NCBI GenBank assembly: GCA_036387335.1
Contig: DASVTZ010000151.1
Span: 1-47,678, forward strand
Length of the DNA stretch: 47,678 nt
Direction of reading: 5' to 3'
Source: Longimicrobium sp.
GTDB taxonomy: Bacteria; Gemmatimonadota; Gemmatimonadetes; Longimicrobiales; Longimicrobiaceae
Part shown: positions 36,965 to 44,996 of the stretch, in pieces
Numbering within the stretch: position 1 is the stretch's first letter
How the letters are laid out: every line of letters starts with the position of its first letter
Made by a program: the position numbers and the translations under genes
The notes under the pieces: model-generated
What the model was told of the DNA's origin: nothing
Seen by the model: the letters and a program-made list of their open reading frames with translations, nothing else
Databases searched by the model: none

Positions 36965-37758
36965 GCGTGCGGGTGCGCCCCGCCACGGCGGACGACGCCG
37001 GGGCGATGGTGGCGGTGATCCGCGAGGGCTTCGCGCCCGAGCTGCTCGACGCCATGATCTACGGGTGCGCGGGGATGGACCGCTTCATCCGCGACGAGCT
37101 GGAGCTTCCCGCTGACCTCTGCGACCGCACGTACACCGTGGCGGAGCGGGACGGGCGCGTGCTGGGGTGCGTGGAGCTGCGCCGCCTGCCGGGCACGCTC
37201 ATCCTCAACTACATCGCGGTGGCCGCGGAGCTGCGCTCGTCGGGCGTCGCGCGACGGCTCCTGCTGGAGGCCATCGTGCAGGCGGGCGGCGAGCGCTACG
37301 GCACCCTGGCGCTGGACGTCTTCACCGACAACGACGTGGCGCGGGGCTGGTACCAGCGGCTGGGCCTCGCCGGGTCCGACCGCGCGGCGTGGTGGAGCGT
37401 GCCGATGCCGGACGCCGCCCCCGGTGCGCCGCACGCCGTCGTGAACGGCTTCCCACAGGCGCAGGCGTCGCAGCTCCGCTTCGGCTTCTCGCAGCTCGAC
37501 GTCGCCACGCCGGACGGCAGCTACGCCGTGGGCCGCATGGGAGCGAAGTGGTTCCGCCTGTCGCAGGCGGCCGCCCTGCGCGACCCCGCACTGCTCGCCA
37601 CGCTTCGGCTGCTGGACCCCGCGCGCGGGCTGCTCCTGATCCTTCCCGAAGGGCAGCTCCCCGCCGAGGCCGCCCCCGGCGCCGTCCGGCTGACGGAGAG
37701 CGTGCGGATGTCCATCGCCATCCCCGAGCTCCTCGGCCGGCTGCGGCAGGCCCGCTGA
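36961..37758 (+). CDS. GNAT-family N-acetyltransferase with C-terminal extension
   Basis: A 265-aa protein. The N-terminal 150 residues have a GNAT pattern: VRVRPATADDAGAMVAVI, then LNYIAVAAELRSSGVARRLL, which holds the acetyl-CoA loop. A further 110 residues (from about APHAVVNGFPQAQA) have no domain I recognise and read as a beta/alpha mixture with a GSYAVGRMGAKWFRL segment. Possible role: acetylation of an amino sugar in the same pathway as the adjacent formyltransferase and DegT-type gene. GTG start overlaps the upstream stop. Confidence 0.72.
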   Translation: MSVRVRPATADDAGAMVAVIREGFAPELLDAMIYGCAGMDRFIRDELELPADLCDRTYTVAERDGRVLGCVELRRLPGTLILNYIAVAAELRSSGVARRLLLEAIVQAGGERYGTLALDVFTDNDVARGWYQRLGLAGSDRAAWWSVPMPDAAPGAPHAVVNGFPQAQASQLRFGFSQLDVATPDGSYAVGRMGAKWFRLSQAAALRDPALLATLRLLDPARGLLLILPEGQLPAEAAPGAVRLTESVRMSIAIPELLGRLRQAR

Positions 37759-37770
37759 TTCCCCGTACCC

Positions 37771-38715
37771 GTGATCCCGGTGATCGAAAAGCTCGCGCGT
37801 GAGCAGCGGTTCCTGCGCCCCGTGCTCCCCTACGGAACGGCGCGCGAGGCGCAGCAGGTGTTCCTGGAAGCGGCGCGGCTGGCCGAGGACGAGGTGGTCC
37901 TCCTTCCGGCGTTCATCGGCTGGTCGGCGCGCGAGGGGTCCGGGCTGTTCGATCCCATCCAGAACCTGGGGCTGGCGTACCGCTTCTACCCGGTCACGGC
38001 CGACCTGCGCGTGGACGTCGATGCCTTCGCGGAGCTGCTGCGCAGGGAGCGAGTCGGCGTCGTGATCCTGGTGCACTACTTCGGCTACGTCGATCCCGCC
38101 TACCCCGTGCTGGTTGAGCTGGCGCGCGAGCACGGCGCTCGGCTGGTGCTGGAAGACGAGGCGCACGCCATGCTCAGCGACTGGGTGGGCGCCATCTGTG
38201 GGCGCGAGGGCGACGCGTGCATCGTGTCGCTCCACAAGCTGTTTCCCGTGGCCACGGGCGGCGCGCTCGTCTTCAACTCACCACGGCACGAGATGCTGGG
38301 CCGCATCGGAGCGCCCGCCGCGCCCGGTGCCCTCGATTTCGACTTTGCCGGCATCGCGCGGCGGCGGGTGCGCAACGCGGCATTGGTCGAGGAGCTGCTC
38401 CCGGAGCTTGCGGACGAGGTGGTCCCGCTCTGGCCGGGGCTCCCCGACGGTGTGGTGCCGCAGACCTACCCCGTGGTGATCCGGCGCGCGTCGCGGAACG
38501 ACCTCTACTTCCGCATGAACGAGGCGGGCTTCGGCGTCGTGAGCCTGTACCACACGCTGGTGAAGGAGCTGTCGGTGGACGACTTTCCCGCATCGCACCA
38601 GCTCGCGCGGCGGATCATGAACCTTCCCGTGCACCAGGATGCCGAGCCGCACCAGATCCGGGCGATGATGGAGGAGCTGGGCCGCCAGGTGAGGGCGCTC
38701 CCCCAGACGGACTGA
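37771..38715 (+). CDS. Divergent DegT/DnrJ-type PLP-dependent enzyme
   Basis: A 314-aa protein resembling sugar aminotransferases. VVLLPAFIGWSAREG, VVILVHYFGYVD, LVLEDEAHAML (PLP-pairing aspartate) and SLHKLFPVATGGALVF with the expected Schiff-base lysine K156 are recognisable. It is about 60 residues shorter than usual DegT proteins and lacks the N-terminal SGTAA-type phosphate-binding motif, so the activity may differ from classic sugar transamination. GTG start, 12 bases after the GNAT gene. It ends four bases before a long hairpin repeat. Confidence 0.75.
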   Translation: MIPVIEKLAREQRFLRPVLPYGTAREAQQVFLEAARLAEDEVVLLPAFIGWSAREGSGLFDPIQNLGLAYRFYPVTADLRVDVDAFAELLRRERVGVVILVHYFGYVDPAYPVLVELAREHGARLVLEDEAHAMLSDWVGAICGREGDACIVSLHKLFPVATGGALVFNSPRHEMLGRIGAPAAPGALDFDFAGIARRRVRNAALVEELLPELADEVVPLWPGLPDGVVPQTYPVVIRRASRNDLYFRMNEAGFGVVSLYHTLVKELSVDDFPASHQLARRIMNLPVHQDAEPHQIRAMMEELGRQVRALPQTD

Positions 38716-38718
38716 ATG

Positions 38719-38842
38719 GTCTCACACAGAGACACAGAGACACAGAGAGAGAACTTCAATCGATTTTCCTCTGTGTCTCTGTGTCTCTGTGTGAGCCATG
38801 CTGTTGCCGTTCTCCGCGGGTCGCCGCGCCTCCGCGTGAGAC
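38719..38842. repeat. Long hairpin repeat (B-type arms) plus an orphan C-type arm
   Basis: Left arm gtctcacacagagacacaga and onward pairs almost perfectly with a right arm ending tctctgtgtgagcc at 38796, around a 15-20-base AT-rich loop. Each arm is about 30 bases of gacacaga repeats. A separate right arm of the other type, cctccgcgtgagacc, ends at 38842 without a left partner. The hairpin begins four bases after the stop of the DegT-type gene. Confidence 0.82.
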
Positions 38843-38877
38843 CTTTCTGGCAGGTGGTGTGAGGTGCGGCGCCGCGC

Positions 38878-38883
38878 TATCTT
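38878..38883 (+). promoter_or_regulatory. Possible -10 element for the FemAB-like gene
   Basis: TATCTT, identical to the -10 of the Wzc-like gene, lies 43 bases before the ATG. The hexamer 17 bases upstream (TGGTGT) is a poor -35. Because a hairpin repeat separates this gene from the operon before it, its own promoter is expected here. Confidence 0.35.
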
Positions 38884-38926
38884 CCGCCGCTACTCTGCTG
38901 CCAGAGCAATCTTTCGCGGGGATCGG

Positions 38927-39997
38927 ATGAGCGACAGCGGTTTCACGGTTCTGGACGCGGCGGTCGAGGAAGAACGGCGGGAGTGGCTCGGGATGTGGGA
39001 GGCGTGGCCGCTGCGCGAGGTGTTCGCGCATCCGGACTACGTGGCGCTCTACGCGGAAGAGGGCACCGGGCGCGCGCGCTGCGCCGTCCTGCGCTCCGGC
39101 GGCGCGTCCGTGCTCTACCCGTTCGTCCAGCGCGACCTGCGCGGCGAGAAGTTCTGGGATCCGTCCGTGGGGCCCGCGAGCGACCTGATCAGCCCCTACG
39201 GCTACGGCGGCGCCTACGCGTGGGGCGACGCGCCCGCGGACCTCGCGGCCAACTTCTGGGTGCGCTTCGACGAATGGGCACGCGGGGAAAAGGTGGTGTC
39301 CGAGTTCGTCCGCTTCTCGCTCTTCCGGGAGATCCTGCTCGACTATCCCGGCACCCGCGAGGAGCGGCAGGACAACGTCGTCCGCTCGCTGGATCTGGAC
39401 GAGGAGCGGATGTGGATGGACTTCGAGCACAAGGTTCGCAAGAACGTCAAGCGGGCGCAGCGCAGCGGCGTAACCGTGGAGCTGGACCCGGACGGCGCGC
39501 GGCTCGGCGACTTCCTCCGCATCTACCAGTCGACGATGGACCGGCGGGAGGCCGATTCGCGCTACTACTTCCCGCGGAGCTACTTTGAGCGGCTCCAGCG
39601 CGGCCTGGCGGGGCAGTACATGTACTTCCACGCGCTGCTGGGCGGCGAGGTGGTCTCCACCGAGCTGGTGCTCGTGTCCGCGGAGAACGTGTACTCCTTT
39701 CTGGGCGGCACCGATCCGGAGGCGTTCGCCACGCGCCCCAACGACCTGCTCAAGCACGAGATCATCCGCTGGGCGGCGGGCGAGGGAAAGCGGCGCTTCG
39801 TGCTGGGGGGCGGCTATCAAAAGGATGATGGCATCTACCGGTACAAGCTGGCGTTCGCGCCCGGCGGGGCCACGCCGTACCACGTGGGATACCGCGTGCT
39901 GGACCCGGAGCTGTACGCCGCCCTGTCGCGCAACCGGCCGGGCGAGCCGGTGCCCGAAGCGTCCGCCGGCGGCTACTTTCCCGCGTACCGGGCCTAG
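38927..39997 (+). CDS. FemAB/BioF2-like acyltransferase (GNAT superfamily)
   Basis: A 356-aa cytoplasmic protein with two GNAT-like halves. An N-terminal region (VLYPFVQRDLRG, LISPYGYGG) is followed by the Acetyltransf_6-type core KVRKNVKRAQRSGV and a C-terminal half with YYFPRSYFERL and LGGGYQKDDGIYRYK. Relatives in polysaccharide and PEP-CTERM clusters are thought to add acyl or aminoacyl groups to sugars; FemAB proteins add amino acids to peptidoglycan precursors. The ATG at 38927 begins the conserved part; 21 extra codons upstream would overlap the presumed promoter. Likely paired with the aminotransferase 38 bases downstream, which could create the amine it acylates. Confidence 0.78.
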   Translation: MSDSGFTVLDAAVEEERREWLGMWEAWPLREVFAHPDYVALYAEEGTGRARCAVLRSGGASVLYPFVQRDLRGEKFWDPSVGPASDLISPYGYGGAYAWGDAPADLAANFWVRFDEWARGEKVVSEFVRFSLFREILLDYPGTREERQDNVVRSLDLDEERMWMDFEHKVRKNVKRAQRSGVTVELDPDGARLGDFLRIYQSTMDRREADSRYYFPRSYFERLQRGLAGQYMYFHALLGGEVVSTELVLVSAENVYSFLGGTDPEAFATRPNDLLKHEIIRWAAGEGKRRFVLGGGYQKDDGIYRYKLAFAPGGATPYHVGYRVLDPELYAALSRNRPGEPVPEASAGGYFPAYRA

Positions 39998-40035
39998 CGT
40001 TTTCCGCCCAGGCGGCTCTTACAGGTCATGACCGA

Positions 40036-41172
40036 ATGAACGAACCGCGAGAGCGTATCTATCTGTCGAGCCCCCACATGGGAGGCGCGGAGCAGGAGCT
40101 GGTCGCGGACGCGTTCGCGACCAACTGGATCGCGCCGCTCGGCCCGCACGTGGACGCATTCGAGCGCGAGTTCGCCGACATCGTGGGGAGCCCCCACGCC
40201 GCCGCGCTGAGCTCCGGCACCGCGGCCATCCACTTGGCGCTGATCCTGGCGGGGGTGGGCAGGGGCGACGAAGTGGTTGTGTCGTCGCTCACCTTCTCCG
40301 CGAGCGTGAACCCCATCCTGTACGTGGGCGCCACGCCGGTCTTCATCGATTGCGATCGCGCCTCGTGGAACATGGACCCCGCGCTCCTGGCGCAGGCGCT
40401 GCGCGACCGGGCACGCGCCGGGCGGCTGCCCAGGGCGGTGGTCGTGGTGCACCTGTACGGGCAGAGCGCGGACCTGGACCCCATCGTGGAGACGTGCCGC
40501 GAGCACGGCGTCACGCTGATCGAGGACGCGGCGGAGGCGCTCGGCGCCAGCTACAGGGGGCGCAGCCCGGGCACGCTGGGGCAGACGGGGATCTTTTCCT
40601 TCAACGGGAACAAGGTCATCACCACCTCCGGCGGCGGGATGCTGGTGTCGGACGACGCGGCGCTGATCGCCAAGGCGCGCAAGCTCGCCACGCAGGCGCG
40701 CGACCCGGCTCCGCACTACGAGCACTCCGAGATCGGCTACAACTACCGGCTCAGCAACGTGCTCGCGGCTATCGGGCGCGGGCAGCTACGCGTGCTGGCC
40801 GACCGCGTGGCCGCGCGGCGCCGCAACTTCGACTTCTACGCGCGAGAGCTGGGCGGCCTTCCCGGCGTGGAGCTCATGCCCGAGGCGCCGTGGGGCACGC
40901 ACAGCCGCTGGCTCACCTGCCTCACAATCGACCCCGCGGCCTTCGGCGCGGACCGCGAGGCGCTGCGGCTCGCCTTCGAGAACGAGAACATCGAGGCGCG
41001 CCCCGTGTGGAAGCCCATGCACCTGCAGCCCATCTTCGCCTCGCACGACAGCGTGGGCGGCGAAGTGGCCGCGGACCTCTTCGAGCGCGGGCTCTGCCTC
41101 CCCTCCGGCTCCAACCTGGAGACGAGCGACCTGGAACGGGTGTGCGACGTGGTGCGCCGGATGGCGCGCTAA
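40036..41172 (+). CDS. PglE-like UDP-4-keto-6-deoxy-sugar aminotransferase (DegT family)
   Basis: A 378-aa PLP-dependent enzyme. IYLSSPHMGGAEQELVADAF and NWIAPLGPHVDAFE are typical of the PglE/PseC-like LPS and bacillosamine aminotransferases. SSGTAAIHLAL binds the phosphate, LIEDAAEALGASY carries the PLP aspartate and SFNGNKVITTSGGGM the Schiff-base lysine K193. It would aminate C4 of the product of the 4,6-dehydratase at 11037, with glutamate as donor. Full length, so it is the true sugar aminotransferase, in contrast to the short relative at 37771. Confidence 0.9.
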   Translation: MNEPRERIYLSSPHMGGAEQELVADAFATNWIAPLGPHVDAFEREFADIVGSPHAAALSSGTAAIHLALILAGVGRGDEVVVSSLTFSASVNPILYVGATPVFIDCDRASWNMDPALLAQALRDRARAGRLPRAVVVVHLYGQSADLDPIVETCREHGVTLIEDAAEALGASYRGRSPGTLGQTGIFSFNGNKVITTSGGGMLVSDDAALIAKARKLATQARDPAPHYEHSEIGYNYRLSNVLAAIGRGQLRVLADRVAARRRNFDFYARELGGLPGVELMPEAPWGTHSRWLTCLTIDPAAFGADREALRLAFENENIEARPVWKPMHLQPIFASHDSVGGEVAADLFERGLCLPSGSNLETSDLERVCDVVRRMAR

Positions 41173-41466
41173 AACCGTGTCGAAAACCTCGCCTGCCGAA
41201 TGGTGCTCTACGCCGCACCCACGCAGCAGCGCGTTAACCCCGTCCATCTAGGCGTGCTCGGCAGTCTTCAGGTGCGCTACCGCCACAGGCGAGCAGCCTG
41301 GATCGCTCACTGCGAGATCATCTACTTATCTGGCGGTTCGTTTCGCAATACCAGCGCATGGCCCTGAGTTTGCGGCGGACGAGGCCCTAGACGGGAATGT
41401 CTGGCGTCGGAACGTGACGCGGGTTACCGTGTAGATTGTACGCCTCAGACACCTGGACGGTACAGA
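41173..41466. other. 294-base region without a supported gene, base composition shifts here
   Basis: Directly after the PglE-like gene, the strong G/C third-position bias ends and AT-richer words appear. One frame stays open for about 64 codons but matches nothing I recognise and has no good start. A weak -10-like TAGATT occurs at about 41431-41436, without a clear -35. This is the left edge of the small cassette that follows. Confidence 0.4.
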
Positions 41467-41694
41467 ATGCACACGTTGAAGCAACTGACGCAGACGCCGC
41501 TGTCGTTCCTTACGGGAATGGCACGCGCCCTGGATCTGGGTAACACGCTCGACGAGTACGACCTCTCCGCTGAGGACTTCGTGCGCCTTCCGACGGACGC
41601 CGAGATGTTGGCGTCTGACCGCGAAGCGCTTCGCGAGGACTGCTTCAACGCCTACTCTAGCGTGCTCGAAACCGTCGATGGGCAGACGCCATAA
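41467..41694 (+). CDS. Small acidic protein of unknown function (cassette gene 1)
   Basis: A 75-aa soluble protein, rich in Asp, Glu and Leu, with two predicted helices around LKQLTQTPLSFLTGMARALD and REALREDCFNAYSSVLE. No family recognised. GGACGG lies six bases before the ATG. It overlaps the DUF2335-like gene by 17 bases, so the two are almost certainly translated together. Codon usage is less GC-extreme than in the polysaccharide genes, which suggests separate origin. Confidence 0.6.
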   Translation: MHTLKQLTQTPLSFLTGMARALDLGNTLDEYDLSAEDFVRLPTDAEMLASDREALREDCFNAYSSVLETVDGQTP

Positions 41695-42145
41695 CCAGGT
41701 CACGCGTACGAACGCCGCTGGATCATCCCCGAACCAGAATTCACAGACCCAATCGGGCGGCTTTGTCGCCCGATTCGAGTCTCAGCAGGTCACGTACGAT
41801 AGTGTCCTCCCTCCCGCAGAGGAGCTGGAGCGGCTAGAGGCGTTGAGTCCGGGCACGATCGACTGGTTCAAGCAGCTCGCCGCCGAGGAGGCGCATTCTA
41901 GACGTGGCAGGATGGACCGAACGCTCGATCTCCAGTCGCGCCACCTCTGGTTCAGCGGACTCAATTCGACGCTGGGCGTAATGTTCGCGGGCACGATCGG
42001 GATCTGCGGGGTTGTGGGCGGCCTCTATGCGGCGGCGCAGGGGTATATCACGGATTGGGCGGGCGTGAGCACCGCTCTGGCATCGCTCGCTGCCCTTATG
42101 GGAGTGTTCGTCGTTGGTAAGACCAGGACCAACAAGAAGCCTTGA
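41678..42145 (+). CDS. DUF2335-like two-helix membrane protein (cassette gene 2)
   Basis: A 155-aa protein. A polar N-terminus of about 40 residues leads to LPPAEELERLEALSPGTIDW and a charged helix (KQLAAEEAHSRRGRMDRTLD). Two membrane helices, at about 90-113 and 127-146, are separated by a short loop, and a basic tail KTRTNKKP ends the protein. The order (LPPxEEL, PG, E-H-R helix, two helices, GVFVxG) is that of DUF2335 membrane proteins, whose function is not established. It overlaps genes on both sides (17 bases upstream, TTGA downstream). Confidence 0.7.
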   Translation: MGRRHNQVTRTNAAGSSPNQNSQTQSGGFVARFESQQVTYDSVLPPAEELERLEALSPGTIDWFKQLAAEEAHSRRGRMDRTLDLQSRHLWFSGLNSTLGVMFAGTIGICGVVGGLYAAAQGYITDWAGVSTALASLAALMGVFVVGKTRTNKKP

Positions 42146-42315
42146 GTCAAGATCACCCTGATTTCAAATTGAAACGAAAGCGGGGCCGGAGAGCGCGGCC
42201 AAGCTTGCCGGACTACCTGACGATCGTGAACGTGCCCGAGCACGGGCCTTTTAACACCGTGCGCGATGCGGAGGCGTTCGCGGACCGTCTTGCTCAGCGT
42301 GAAGGATACTCGTAG
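42142..42315 (+). CDS. 57-aa basic protein overlapping the DUF2335-like gene (cassette gene 3)
   Basis: A TTG start overlaps the preceding stop as TTGA, and the frame runs cleanly for 57 codons. The first 20 or so residues are strongly basic (FKLKRKRGRRARPS). A compact segment LPDYLTIVNVPEHGPFNT and a helix DAEAFADRLAQREGY follow, looking like a small folded or DNA/RNA- or membrane-surface-binding protein. No family recognised. The gene is short and has a weak ribosome site, so its reality rests on coupling to the upstream gene and sensible protein composition. Confidence 0.5.
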   Translation: MSQDHPDFKLKRKRGRRARPSLPDYLTIVNVPEHGPFNTVRDAEAFADRLAQREGYS

Positions 42316-42656
42316 CGTTGGAGTCGCTACTTCGGCGGGGCGCACGGAAAGCCCGACCCGCCTGCGCCTGATCGACTAAGATGTGAGATCAAGGAACGAT
42401 CCCATTGAAGTGGGGCGGTCTTAGTGGCCGCCCCACGGCCGTCTGTTGGCTGGCAATTCAATACACCGGCGGGCCGAATGGCACCCCCGGCACCCGGCCC
42501 CGAAGTTGCCAGGGGGCGCGGGTATGGCTAGAGTTAACGGCTTATCCGCGCGCGCGGCGGAGCCGCTAGAGCGGATCCGTTCAGTTGGCCTGTTCCCCCC
42601 GGCGAAGGCGAAGCGCCGCGCCGCGGACAGGTGAATTCTCAAGACCTCGGGACTTC
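42316..42656. other. Intergenic region with a perfect hairpin and the ugd promoter
   Basis: No gene supported in these 341 bases. A stem of 9 perfect pairs extending to 11 (GTGGGGCGGTC with GGCCGCCCCAC, loop TTAGT) at 42410-42436 could end the cassette transcript, although no T-run follows. The promoter at 42506-42534 serves the next operon. Confidence 0.55.
42506..42534 (+). promoter_or_regulatory. Sigma70-like promoter of the uronate operon
   Basis: TTGCCA (42506-42511) and TAGAGT (42529-42534) are spaced by 17 bases and lie 122 bases before the ATG of the UDP-glucose dehydrogenase gene. Same layout as the other promoters in the window. Confidence 0.65.
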
Positions 42657-44021
42657 ATGCATATCGCAGTCGTTGGAACGGGTTATGTGGGCCTGGTGGC
42701 CGGCGCGTGCCTCGCCGAGACGGGCAACGACGTGGTCTGCTGCGACATCGACGCGGGGAAGATCGACCGGCTGAACAACGGCGAGATCCCCATCTACGAG
42801 CCGGGCCTGGAGCCGCTGGTGGAGCGGAACCTCAAGGAAGGCCGCCTCACCTTCACCACCGACGTGGCGGGTGCCGCGGCGGAGGCCGAGGTCATCTTCA
42901 TCGCCGTGGGCACCCCCCCGGGCGAGGACGGCTCGGCGGACCTGCAGCACGTGCTGGCCGTGGCCGAGACCATCGGCCGCAACATGCCGGCCGACGGGCC
43001 GGAGAAGATCGTCATCACCAAGAGCACCGTGCCCGTGGGGACGGCCAACAAGGTGAGGGAGGCGATCGCCCGCCACACCGCGCGCCCCTTCCACGTCTGC
43101 TCCAACCCGGAGTTCCTCAAGGAAGGCGCCGCGGTGCAGGACTTCATGCGCCCGGACCGCGTGGTCGTCGGCGTGGACTCGGAGCACGCGCGCGCCCGCC
43201 TGGCGGAACTGTACGCGCCGTACGTGCGCTCGGGCAACCCGGTGCTCTTCATGGACATCGCGTCGGCCGAGATCACCAAGTACGCGGCCAACGCCATGCT
43301 GGCCACCCGCATCTCCTTCATGAACACCATCGCCGGGCTGTGCGAGGCGGTGGGCGCGGACGTGAGCCACGTGCGCAAGGGGATCGGCACGGACGAGCGC
43401 ATCGGGCCGGGGTTCCTCTTCGCGGGGATCGGCTACGGCGGCTCCTGCTTTCCCAAGGACGTGAAGGCGCTGGTGCACACCCTGCGCGAGACCGGGGTGG
43501 ACGCCGCGATCCTGGAAGGCGTGGAGCAGGTGAACGCGGCGCAGAAGCGGGTGCTGCTGGAGCGCGTGGTGGCCCAGTACGGCGACGACCTCACCGGCCG
43601 CCGCTTCGCCGTGTGGGGGCTCTCCTTCAAGCCCGAGACGGACGACATGCGCGAGGCGCCCAGCCTTACGGTGGTTCGCGGGCTGTGCGAGCGCGGCGCC
43701 ACGGTGAGCGCGCACGACCCCGAGGCGCGGCACGAAGCGGGGCGCTACTTCGCGGACCTGATCGCGACCGGCGCGCTCTCCCTGTGCGAGCACAACTACG
43801 ACTGCCTCAACGGGGCCGACGCGCTGCTGGTGCTCACCGAGTGGGGCCCGTACCGCACGCCGGACTTCGACCGCATCCGCTCCACCCTGGGCGAGCCGGT
43901 GGTCTTCGACGGGCGCAACCTGTGGGACCCGGCGCGCATGGCCGCCATGGGCTTCCGCTACCAGTCGATCGGCCGCCCGGCGCCCACCCCCGCGGCGGCG
44001 CCGGCCGCCGCCACCGCCTGA
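42657..44021 (+). CDS. ugd: UDP-glucose 6-dehydrogenase
   Basis: A 454-aa enzyme oxidising UDP-glucose to UDP-glucuronate with two NAD+. It opens [64 protein letters not shown] and the catalytic cysteine C264 in [11 protein letters not shown] follow, then [17 protein letters not shown] proline/alanine-rich tail ends the protein. The start is the ATG directly before the Rossmann strand; a longer frame upstream crosses the promoter. It supplies UDP-glucuronate to the next two genes. Confidence 0.95.
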   Translation: MHIAVVGTGYVGLVAGACLAETGNDVVCCDIDAGKIDRLNNGEIPIYEPGLEPLVERNLKEGRLTFTTDVAGAAAEAEVIFIAVGTPPGEDGSADLQHVLAVAETIGRNMPADGPEKIVITKSTVPVGTANKVREAIARHTARPFHVCSNPEFLKEGAAVQDFMRPDRVVVGVDSEHARARLAELYAPYVRSGNPVLFMDIASAEITKYAANAMLATRISFMNTIAGLCEAVGADVSHVRKGIGTDERIGPGFLFAGIGYGGSCFPKDVKALVHTLRETGVDAAILEGVEQVNAAQKRVLLERVVAQYGDDLTGRRFAVWGLSFKPETDDMREAPSLTVVRGLCERGATVSAHDPEARHEAGRYFADLIATGALSLCEHNYDCLNGADALLVLTEWGPYRTPDFDRIRSTLGEPVVFDGRNLWDPARMAAMGFRYQSIGRPAPTPAAAPAAATA

Positions 44022-44031
44022 GGAGCCGGCG

Positions 44032-44991
<960 letters not shown>

Positions 44992-44996
44992 GGCGC

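Noticed and set aside
41173-41362. Open frame of about 64 codons after the PglE-like gene, considered as a transposase remnant
   Set aside because: No start codon with a ribosome site, no DDE or other transposase motif, and no terminal repeats.
41326-41703. Minus-strand 125-codon frame opposite the 75-aa gene
   Set aside because: Composition looks random, and it conflicts with the plus-strand chain of overlapping genes, which has coherent start and stop coupling.
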